5,316 nucleotides of DNA from Bacteroidales bacterium (GTDB lineage Bacteria; Bacteroidota; Bacteroidia; Bacteroidales; VadinHA17), in contig PMEC01000244.1 in NCBI GenBank assembly GCA_003155705.1, positions 8,753 to 14,068 on the forward strand, read 5' to 3'. How positions within the stretch are numbered: position 1 is the stretch's first letter; each line of letters starts with the position of its first letter. Positions 1-5,316 of the stretch are shown piece by piece. The position numbers were made by a program, and so were the translations under genes. Under the pieces are notes generated by a model. That model had not been told where the DNA came from and did not search any database. It was given only the letters and a program-made list of their open reading frames with translations.

Positions 1-741
1 AGACTTATTGTTGCTGAAACAGATATCCCGGGTGGTAAAATTAAAAACGGGAGGTTGAATGAAGAAGAGTGGAAACAACTTGATTCCAGAATAAAAAGAC
101 TTGTTCAGGCCCCGATTTTCATTGATGATACGCCTGCAATAACAATAACCGAACTCCGGGCTAAGTGCAGAAGACTTATGGCTCAGCATAAACTCGATCT
201 TGTAATTATTGACTACCTCCAGCTGATGACCGGTCCTCAGAATTCAGGAAGCCGTGAACAGGAAGTCAGTAATATTTCCCGCTCTCTGAAGAGCATTGCC
301 AAGGAACTTGGTGTTCCGGTCATCGCTTTGTCACAGTTGAACAGGTCAGCGGAATTAAGAGGCGGATCAAAAAGGCCTCAGCTTTCCGACCTGAGGGAGT
401 CAGGCGCTATCGAGCAGGATGCTGATATGGTAGTTTTTATCCATAGACAGGATAAGTTCGGTATTGTTGAATTTGAGGATGGCTCTTCGACAAAAGGCAT
501 CGCTGAAATTATACTCGCTAAGAACAGAAACGGTCCTGTTGATGATGTCAGGTTAAGGTTCCGTGAAGAAAAAGCTTTCTTTACGGATATTGAAGACTTT
601 GAGATTGAAGGAGATATTGATTCTCCTAAAGGCAGGCAAAGCATGACTTTTGGTTCTAAAATGAATCATGATAACCTGAAAAAACTTGGGGACGGATTTG
701 AAAATGAAACTGATAATCATTCAGAACCGCCATTTGCATAG
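1..741 (+). CDS. dnaB: Replicative DNA helicase DnaB, C-terminal half (5' end outside window)
   Basis: This is the ring helicase that unwinds DNA at the replication fork using ATP. The reading frame is open from base 1, so the gene is cut by the window edge. The apparent TTG start at 55 is internal; residues before it (RLIVAETDIPGG) continue the helicase fold. The visible 246 residues are numbered from base 1. They contain the Walker B strand IIDYLQL (69-75), the SQLNR motif (111-115), the hallmark SDLRESGAIEQDAD block (129-142) and KNRNGP (174-179), which holds the likely arginine finger acting across subunits. The N-terminal domain, linker and Walker A lie upstream, outside the window; bacterial DnaB is usually about 450-520 residues. 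After the last core strand (KAFFTDIEDF) comes a polar tail of about 45 residues ending ETDNHSEPPFA. No intein or break is visible in this part. The gene ends at TAG (739-741), 6 bases from the opposing DUF5686 stop. The family assignment is very secure. Confidence 0.97.
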   Translation, partial: RLIVAETDIPGGKIKNGRLNEEEWKQLDSRIKRLVQAPIFIDDTPAITITELRAKCRRLMAQHKLDLVIIDYLQLMTGPQNSGSREQEVSNISRSLKSIAKELGVPVIALSQLNRSAELRGGSKRPQLSDLRESGAIEQDADMVVFIHRQDKFGIVEFEDGSSTKGIAEIILAKNRNGPVDDVRLRFREEKAFFTDIEDFEIEGDIDSPKGRQSMTFGSKMNHDNLKKLGDGFENETDNHSEPPFA

Positions 742-747
742 TATATC

Positions 748-3438
748 TTATTTGAACTTCAACACCAGCTTCGCCCCGATACTTTTATACCTGAGATTGT
801 CAAATCCCGCGTATATACCTATCTCTCCGATTAGAAAGACCTCGCTCAGGCTGTAACCTATTTCTGTATAGCATTCCTGAAATCTTGACCATAAGAATGA
901 AGCGCTAAGGTTTTCACGGATTAGAGTATTACTCAATCCGGGCAGAAGTTTTAAAAGGAGATATGGATTTGTATATCTTGTATGAGCCTCAGTGAAAAAT
1001 TCAGGCGTGCTTAAAGAATAATATCCCGGTAACATGAAGGCATCTCTGTAACTATTTAATAATAATGGTAGTTGCTGTGAGCTGAAATGAAAAAAGTCGT
1101 AGAATGGGATATCCTGATTATTCAGAAATCCACCACTCCTGAAAATCCAGAAATATTGTCCGAAAGCACCTATTTTATGGCTTTCTGATGCTTCAAATTT
1201 TATCAGATCATAACCTTTCCACGAAGATGCAAGTTCAGTTGATTCATTAATTCCATGTTTATAAGTAAATGTAAATGTGGGCCAGTCTGATCCCATCGGA
1301 ATTTTTACTTTATCGTGAATCCTGTATTTTTGTTTCGGAGTATAAGTTATAATAGCAGAAATATCTGCATGTTTCTGGTCCTCCAACAGATTATTTGAAG
1401 TTACAGGATTATTCAGAAAAGGATTATCCGGAACATTTTCAGTATATTCTTTTGATGATTTTATTAAGGAGAAATCGGTTGTGTTGGAAAGTATTTTACG
1501 GTTTTCAAGATTGATGTCATATTCACCATAAAGGCCATTGATTATCTCACTTTTGTAGCCTGCCATAAAATACCTGCTTTCATATATTTTACGCCAGTTT
1601 TCCTTCAACATGAGGCAGGTGACAGTATTCAGGAATACATTAATACCGCCATTATTATTAAAGTCTTTGCTTATCAGACCAGTATTAAAATATATCTGCC
1701 TCTGGTGTAACCTGTCAAAACTGTAATGGGTATAAATACTCCACATAAACTGTTCATTGCTGAAAGCATATGAGAAAGCAGGATAAAAAGAAAGTGTATT
1801 GCCTTTTTTCCACGACTTTGTGATCCTGAAGTCAATACCATAAACAAATCCATCCACAGGGTTGAAAGTGAGCCTTTTAAGATTAATAAGACCACCGTTG
1901 ACAAAGCTGAATCCTGAAGTATCGGACCAGGTATGCACGAAACAGATATTGTTTAGCATCTTAACAAATTTGCTTTTCCCCTTATCAGCTGTTTTCACAG
2001 TATCATTTTTCTGGCTTTTTATGTTAAGTTTTGCCTTCAGACTATCACTGACTCTAAAACTTTTCTTTTCTGATTCAGAAAGAGGAATTGGTCTGATCTC
2101 TGCCCAATAGGAACTATCTTTTTTTGAGGCATCCTTTTCAATTATAGGTTTGATTTTATCTTTTACCTCTAGACTTTTCCCCGAACTGTCAGCCTTAATA
2201 TTTTTAGATTCTTTTTCCATTAGTCCGGAGAGCTTCATCATATCTCTGTTTGAAAGCTCATCCTTTGAAAGTAATTTCTCGATCTGTTTTCTAGTTTTTG
2301 TCCTGGTCGTATCCTCCTGCATATTCTGTGGTAAAATTCTGCCGCTCGAAAAAGTGCCGGTAAATTGTGGCTTTTTCAATGCCGTATTAGGGCTGACACT
2401 CTCATATTTAATAGAGCTTCCATAACTGATATCAGCTTTAAATCCTATTATGCTTAAGGCTATTTCAAACTTGTGGCTGACAGGCATCCATAGATCTTCC
2501 TGAACCGGAATATATAATTGCTGGATCCTTATCTTTCCTGCAAGATTTTCATTTACAAGGTCTAAACTATGGATACACCAGAGATCTTCAATTATGAATA
2601 TTGTACCTTCAAATAATTGCTGACTTTTTCTTTTAGGTATCACCTGAATTTTATTTACGAAATAGTTACCCTGAGGTGAAGATCCAAGATATTTAAATCT
2701 GTAATGAGAGAATGCCTCAGGTGCAAGCGGTGATATATCCATACTGCCAATAACCGGCTGATAAAAACTCCCCTGAATGAAACCCATCGGTGATATTTCA
2801 TTTCCCTTTTCCGGGAAGGTGCTTTGGTAAGAAAGAACCCGCTGAATATATTTGTCAGGAGCATTGAACTCAAGCTCATTCACCGATTCCATCAGGTAGG
2901 AATCACCCTCCTTCATCGCTGTACTGCTGACGGAATTACCCGATTGATCTTTACCTTCAACTTTCATGGATTTCTGTATGAACTTTGGTATTCTTTTAAT
3001 TACAAGATCCCCTTTAAGATATACCTCCGCTTTATAATGACTTACCTGGTTAAGATAGTAAGGAGCCAGGCCAATGACTTTCCTCATTATACCATATGCA
3101 GGATCTTCACCTGATGCTGTTATCCTGACTTCCGGTATTTCATAGTACTGGGTCTGAAGTGTTATGTCGAGATTAATTATTTTCTTGCCAAGTGTTATCT
3201 CCCTGATATCCGGAGCAAAACCAAGACTCTGAAAGACAATCGTATATTTCCCTTCAGCCAGATGTATCTCATAATTGCCTTTGGTATTGGAAGTAGTACC
3301 CTGCTTAAGTTCACGGATGTATACTGTTGAATAGGCTAAAGGTTCTCCGGAAGAGTCTCTAATGGTTCCTTTCAGAATCTGGGCTGCAAGAGTACCAGGA
3401 AACAGAATAATTAATAAAGCAAGTAAAATGCTCCTCAT
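748..3438 (-). CDS. DUF5686 outer-membrane protein with carboxypeptidase-regulatory-like N-terminal domain
   Basis: This is a predicted envelope protein of unknown function. From the ATG at 3438 it has 896 residues. Residues 1-20 form a signal peptide (MRSILLALLIILFPGTLAAQ) with likely cleavage after LAA. Residues about 21-100 are a carboxypeptidase-regulatory-like beta-sandwich (LKGTIRDSSGEPLAYSTVYI, then TKGNYEIHL and YTIVFQSLGF), a fold common at the N-terminus of Bacteroidota surface proteins. The rest resembles DUF5686. It includes a lysine/serine-rich stretch at about 365-495 that carries SYWAEIRPIPL, a motif I recall from the family. It then runs into an aromatic-rich C-terminal half of alternating strands (about 500-896) ending KLVLKFK, consistent with an outer-membrane beta-barrel. 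An in-frame TTG at 3462 would add MDHLFFSL, but the ATG places the signal peptide at the very N-terminus, so I prefer it. No TonB-plug or SusC features are seen. The start lies 30 bases after rsmI on the same strand, suggesting cotranscription. Family call firm; function unknown. Confidence 0.9.
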   Translation of the reverse strand: MRSILLALLIILFPGTLAAQILKGTIRDSSGEPLAYSTVYIRELKQGTTSNTKGNYEIHLAEGKYTIVFQSLGFAPDIREITLGKKIINLDITLQTQYYEIPEVRITASGEDPAYGIMRKVIGLAPYYLNQVSHYKAEVYLKGDLVIKRIPKFIQKSMKVEGKDQSGNSVSSTAMKEGDSYLMESVNELEFNAPDKYIQRVLSYQSTFPEKGNEISPMGFIQGSFYQPVIGSMDISPLAPEAFSHYRFKYLGSSPQGNYFVNKIQVIPKRKSQQLFEGTIFIIEDLWCIHSLDLVNENLAGKIRIQQLYIPVQEDLWMPVSHKFEIALSIIGFKADISYGSSIKYESVSPNTALKKPQFTGTFSSGRILPQNMQEDTTRTKTRKQIEKLLSKDELSNRDMMKLSGLMEKESKNIKADSSGKSLEVKDKIKPIIEKDASKKDSSYWAEIRPIPLSESEKKSFRVSDSLKAKLNIKSQKNDTVKTADKGKSKFVKMLNNICFVHTWSDTSGFSFVNGGLINLKRLTFNPVDGFVYGIDFRITKSWKKGNTLSFYPAFSYAFSNEQFMWSIYTHYSFDRLHQRQIYFNTGLISKDFNNNGGINVFLNTVTCLMLKENWRKIYESRYFMAGYKSEIINGLYGEYDINLENRKILSNTTDFSLIKSSKEYTENVPDNPFLNNPVTSNNLLEDQKHADISAIITYTPKQKYRIHDKVKIPMGSDWPTFTFTYKHGINESTELASSWKGYDLIKFEASESHKIGAFGQYFWIFRSGGFLNNQDIPFYDFFHFSSQQLPLLLNSYRDAFMLPGYYSLSTPEFFTEAHTRYTNPYLLLKLLPGLSNTLIRENLSASFLWSRFQECYTEIGYSLSEVFLIGEIGIYAGFDNLRYKSIGAKLVLKFK

Positions 3439-3468
3439 TAATGAAAAAAATAGGTGATCCAAATAATT

Positions 3469-4140
3469 TTACTTTTTCCCCGCAACCACTATTACGATCT
3501 CTCCTTTTGGCGTATTATTCCTGTAATGGTCTGCAAGAAAAGATAATGAGCCCCTGATATTCTCTTCATATATTTTGCTTATCTCTCTTGAAACAGATGC
3601 CTCCCTTTCCGAACCGAAAACTGCTGCCATCTCATCCAATGCTTTTACCAGTCGATATGGGGATTCATAAAATATCATGGTCCTGCTCTCTTCCTTTAAT
3701 GCCAGCAATTTTTTCTGTCTCCCTTTTTTCTGAGGCAGAAAACCTTCAAAGCAGAATCTGTCGCACGGCAGACCTGAGTTTATCAAAGCCGGGACAAACG
3801 CAGTTGGGCCGGGCAGTGTTTCCACCGGAATGTTGTTCTCAATACATGTTCTTACGAGTAAAAAGCCAGGATCTGAAATACCAGGTGTACCGGCATCCGA
3901 TATAAGTGCAATTGTCTGACCTGAAGCAATTTTGCTACAAATTGCTTCCACAGTCTTGTGTTCATTGAACATGTGATGCGATTGTACAGGAGTTTTAATA
4001 TTATAATGATTGAGAAGCTTTCTGGCCTGTCGGGTGTCCTCAGCAAGTATCAGATCCGCATTTTCAAGAACTTCAACAGCTCTGAATGTAATGTCTCTTA
4101 AATTACCTACTGGTGTTGGGACCAGATAAAGCTTACTCAT
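3469..4140 (-). CDS. rsmI: 16S rRNA (cytidine(1402)-2'-O)-methyltransferase RsmI
   Basis: RsmI uses S-adenosylmethionine to methylate the 2'-OH of C1402 in 16S rRNA, in the ribosomal P site, which tunes decoding fidelity. The 223-residue product carries the signatures of this tetrapyrrole-methylase-fold family in order: LVPTPVGNLRDIT (6-18), AEDTR (33-37), SDAGTPGISDPG (81-92, the SAM-site loop), LPGPTA (109-114), FEGFLP (131-136), YESP (158-161), SREISKIYEE (184-193) and KGEIVIVVAG (212-221). It is shorter than the E. coli protein (about 286 residues) and stops soon after KGEIVIVV, so the C-terminal extension of the longer version is absent; I believe this short form is usual in Bacteroidota. 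The ATG at 4140 is followed directly by the conserved N-terminus, so the start is secure. It overlaps the upstream gene's stop by 8 bases and has no Shine-Dalgarno sequence, suggesting translation coupled to that gene. The frame is intact. Confidence 0.97.
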   Translation of the reverse strand: MSKLYLVPTPVGNLRDITFRAVEVLENADLILAEDTRQARKLLNHYNIKTPVQSHHMFNEHKTVEAICSKIASGQTIALISDAGTPGISDPGFLLVRTCIENNIPVETLPGPTAFVPALINSGLPCDRFCFEGFLPQKKGRQKKLLALKEESRTMIFYESPYRLVKALDEMAAVFGSEREASVSREISKIYEENIRGSLSFLADHYRNNTPKGEIVIVVAGKK

Positions 4141-4888
4141 CTGCCGGTAGTTTACGTTTTACCAGGTCAAGAAGTTGTTTTACGGCTTCATTCTCTTCAC
4201 CTTCACCTGTATAGCTCATAATTATAGCTTTTGCATCTGAAAGATTGGCAGCTTTATTCAATTTTGAAATTGCTTCATTATAAGATTCCTGATTTCCATT
4301 AAAGATTACCTTTATGAAAAGGAACTTATCATTTATTCCGATAGCTTCAGTCAGATCGGTTACCGGTACTGATTTTATAACGGATGAAATATCGACATCA
4401 TTTTGTTTATCAGCAAGCTGTTCGTAATAACTATTTGATACCGGACCGAATAAGTCCGCAACGGTATTTGAATTAGGCAATTTATCCTTTACTTTTCCCT
4501 GGATAACGACACCTGATTCATTTCCTGATTTTTCAATTGGTTTCTTGTCAGTAATTTCAGAAACTTTCTCATAATCAACTGAAAGTGAGTCAGGTTCACT
4601 TTCACTTTCACCTTCATCATCATCACTTATTTCTATTAAAGGTTCCTTTGCTTCACTCTCTGATAGCTGTATAACTCTAACATCTTCAATCTGTTGGTCG
4701 GATGCAGACTGATTATCAAATTTCATAGTTTTCAAAAGAGCTATGATTTCTTCAGCACTTTTGCATTTCGATTTAATAAGTTCAATCTGCAGCTGCGGTA
4801 CTCCGGGATAATTTTTAAGATCATCAATGATTTCACGGGCTTCCCTGAGGTCTTTAATAATTATATCAATAGTTTTATTGAAATCCAT
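4133..4888 (-). CDS. Conserved-looking hypothetical protein, acidic, upstream of and overlapping rsmI
   Basis: I do not recognise a characterised family. The 251-residue product is probably cytoplasmic: no signal peptide or membrane segment is seen. Three parts are visible. Residues 1-57 are predicted helical (DLREAREIIDDLKNYPG, then LIKSKCKSAEEIIALLKTM), possibly a short coiled-coil or helical hairpin. Residues about 58-165 are polar and likely disordered, with an acidic serine-rich run at 76-101 (ISDDDEGESESEPD). Residues about 166-246 are folded-looking, centred on TEAIGINDKFLFIKVIFNG (180-198) and followed by helices (SYNEAISKLNKAANL, NEAVKQLLDLVKRKL). The C-terminal block resembles a segment I recall from uncharacterised Bacteroidota proteins, but I cannot name it. 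The ATG at 4888 is the first after the divergent promoter region and lacks a Shine-Dalgarno sequence. The gene is first in the leftward unit and overlaps rsmI by 8 bases. It is certainly coding-like; a link to ribosome or rRNA function is only inference from position. Confidence 0.85.
   Translation of the reverse strand: MDFNKTIDIIIKDLREAREIIDDLKNYPGVPQLQIELIKSKCKSAEEIIALLKTMKFDNQSASDQQIEDVRVIQLSESEAKEPLIEISDDDEGESESEPDSLSVDYEKVSEITDKKPIEKSGNESGVVIQGKVKDKLPNSNTVADLFGPVSNSYYEQLADKQNDVDISSVIKSVPVTDLTEAIGINDKFLFIKVIFNGNQESYNEAISKLNKAANLSDAKAIIMSYTGEGEENEAVKQLLDLVKRKLPADE
4580..4625. repeat. In-frame microrepeat and hairpin inside the 251-residue gene
   Basis: On the + strand TTCACT occurs twice in tandem (4595-4606), followed by TTCACC, TTCATC and further ATC triplets to about 4625. 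This encodes the acidic residues at about 88-98. TGAAAGTGA at 4580-4588 is complementary to TCACTTTCA at 4596-4604 (7-base loop) and again to TCACTTTCA at 4602-4610, so two alternative 9-bp hairpins can form. Confidence 0.5.
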
Positions 4889-4924
4889 GTAAGTAAATGT
4901 AAATAAAACAAACCATTTTCTTTA

Positions 4925-4934
4925 TTTTGCAAAA
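4925..4934. repeat. 10-base perfect palindrome TTTTGCAAAA in the divergent promoter region
   Basis: The palindrome covers half of the - strand -7 element (4930-4937) and half of the + strand near-match TTATTTTG (4922-4929), so two TTTG ends meet head to head. It could be an operator or just two abutting promoter elements. In such AT-rich DNA chance is also possible. Confidence 0.35.
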
Positions 4935-4937
4935 GTA
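4930..4937 (-). promoter_or_regulatory. Candidate -7 promoter element (TACTTTTG) for the leftward unit
   Basis: On the - strand these bases read TACTTTTG, a full match to the Bacteroidota sigma-ABfr -7 consensus TAnnTTTG. It would start transcription near 4923-4926, giving a leader of about 35 bases before the ATG at 4888. A good -33 TTTG is not present at the expected 19-21-base spacing (only weak CTTC/ACTT-like sequence), so the call rests on the -7 element and its position. Confidence 0.55.
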
Positions 4938-4977
4938 ACTAATATTCCAAAAGTCCTGAAGTAATAGGATTACTATT

Positions 4978-4985
4978 TACTTTTC
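4978..4985 (+). promoter_or_regulatory. Candidate -7 promoter element (TACTTTTC) for tdk
   Basis: TACTTTTC matches TAnnTTTG at five of its six fixed positions. A weak -33-like CCTG (4954-4957) lies 20 bases upstream. Transcription would begin around 4992, leaving a leader of roughly 14 bases before the tdk ATG. A competing near-match, TTATTTTG, lies at 4922-4929 and would give a leader of about 70 bases. Which one is used cannot be decided from sequence. Confidence 0.3.
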
Positions 4986-5005
4986 AAAAAACATATTTAC
5001 CAAAA

Positions 5006-5316
5006 ATGGATTTTCTTGAGAATTCGGTAAGGTTAGAAGGTAAAAGAGGGTCAATCGAACTCATAACAGGTTCAATGTTTTCCGGTAAAACTGAAGAGCT
5101 TATCAGAAGATTACGCAGGGCCCAGTTTGCCGGATTAAGAGTAGAGATATTCAAGCCATCTCTCGATACGAGATATTCCGAGACCAGAGTCGTTTCTCAC
5201 GATGAAAAATCTATAAATTCCACTCCCGTAGATAATGCTTCCTCAATTTTATTGCTTGCCGGTGATGTAGATGTGGTTGGCATTGATGAAGCCCAGTTCT
5301 TTGATGCATCAATAGT
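5006..5316 (+). CDS. tdk: Thymidine kinase, N-terminal part (3' end outside window)
   Basis: Thymidine kinase phosphorylates thymidine to dTMP with ATP, in cytosolic nucleotide salvage. The frame opens with ATG at 5006 and runs to the right edge: 103 full codons plus two bases, roughly half of a protein that is usually about 190-210 residues. Visible motifs are the P-loop [12 protein letters not shown] (21-32), with [14 protein letters not shown] typical of the TK1-like (type II) class, FKPSLDTRY (49-57), VSHD (63-66, a basic/acidic loop common in the family) and the Walker B-like GIDEAQFF (92-99), whose Glu95 is the likely catalytic base. The lasso loop and the zinc-binding cysteines would lie beyond the window. 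The start is well placed: about 15 residues precede the first beta strand, and the upstream bases are A-rich (CAAAA) with no Shine-Dalgarno sequence. It is divergent from the 251-residue gene across 117 bases. Identification is secure. Confidence 0.96.
   Translation, partial: MDFLENSVRLEGKRGSIELITGSMFSGKTEELIRRLRRAQFAGLRVEIFKPSLDTRYSETRVVSHDEKSINSTPVDNASSILLLAGDVDVVGIDEAQFFDASI

Larger units (their letters stand above)
4889..5005. promoter_or_regulatory. Divergent intergenic promoter region between the rsmI unit and tdk
   Basis: This 117-base AT-rich gap is the only sizeable non-coding stretch in the window and lies between two genes read away from each other, so it should hold promoters for both. 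It contains a perfect TAnnTTTG element on the - strand, near-matches on the + strand, a 10-base palindrome TTTTGCAAAA (4925-4934), and TATTTAC at 4974-4980 and 4994-5000 with the inverted copy GTAAATA at 4899-4905. No riboswitch-like structure or RNA gene is apparent. Confidence 0.8.

Noticed and set aside
55..57. TTG at 55 as the start of a short dnaB-like gene
   Set aside because: The frame is open to base 1 and the upstream residues fit the DnaB core, so this is an internal Leu codon of a gene cut by the window edge.
378..644. Open frame on the - strand inside dnaB
   Set aside because: It lies wholly opposite strongly conserved helicase motifs, has serine/isoleucine-rich shadow composition and no recognisable domain.
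752..762. Inverted repeat TTGAACTTCAA near the convergent stops, considered as a terminator
   Set aside because: The stem is 5 bp, AT-rich, with a 1-base centre that cannot form a hairpin loop and no T-run. It simply encodes the VLKF end of the DUF5686 protein.
1263..1276. 14-base exact repeat AAGTAAATGTAAAT also found at 4891-4904
   Set aside because: At 1263 it is coding sequence (TFTFTYK region) and the motif is low-complexity A/T, so chance identity is the simplest explanation.
1862..3114. Several + strand open frames (1862-2110, 2150-2425, 2824-3114) opposite the DUF5686 gene
   Set aside because: They are antisense to a full-length coherent protein and have the hydrophobic, Phe/Ser-rich composition expected from reading Lys/Glu-rich codons backwards.
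3439..3468. Possible promoter between rsmI and the DUF5686 gene (ATTATTTG on the - strand)
   Set aside because: It matches only the TTTG half of TAnnTTTG and lacks the TA, so it is too weak to call.
3588..4046. Alternative-frame open frames over rsmI (+ 3588-3905, - 3852-4046)
   Set aside because: They overlap highly conserved rsmI motifs and show no motif or start-site context of their own.
4694..4906. + strand open frame opposite the start of the 251-residue gene
   Set aside because: It is antisense to the helical N-terminus, Phe-rich, without known motif, and would cut into the divergent promoter region.

Overview
The window looks like a chromosomal housekeeping segment from a member of the Bacteroidota, probably class Bacteroidia. 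The evidence is a DUF5686 outer-membrane protein with a carboxypeptidase-regulatory-like N-terminus (a family typical of this phylum), AT-rich intergenic DNA, start sites without Shine-Dalgarno sequences, and a perfect TAnnTTTG promoter element. The genus cannot be fixed from the sequence alone.

Layout, left to right. (1) Positions 1-741, + strand: the C-terminal half of the replicative helicase DnaB, cut by the left edge. (2) Positions 748-3438, - strand: a full-length secreted/outer-membrane DUF5686 protein that converges on dnaB with only 6 bases between the stop codons. (3) Positions 3469-4140, - strand: rsmI, the 16S rRNA C1402 2'-O-methyltransferase. (4) Positions 4133-4888, - strand: an unrecognised 251-residue acidic protein whose stop overlaps the rsmI start by 8 bases. 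(5) Positions 4889-5005: a 117-base divergent promoter region. (6) Position 5006 to the right edge, + strand: the N-terminal 103 codons of thymidine kinase (tdk).

The three leftward genes (251-aa protein, rsmI, DUF5686 gene) are tightly packed and probably form one transcription unit read from the intergenic region next to tdk. tdk is read in the opposite direction. The functions are disparate: rRNA modification, envelope, nucleotide salvage and replication. The segment therefore looks like a compact housekeeping neighbourhood, not a dedicated pathway.

I saw no mobile element, CRISPR array, tRNA/rRNA gene or defence-like cassette, and no stretch over 300 bases without a gene. No clearly new biological system is visible. 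The least explained element is the 251-residue protein translationally linked to rsmI. Smaller points of interest are the DnaB tail, the palindrome in the divergent promoter region and an in-frame microrepeat with a hairpin.
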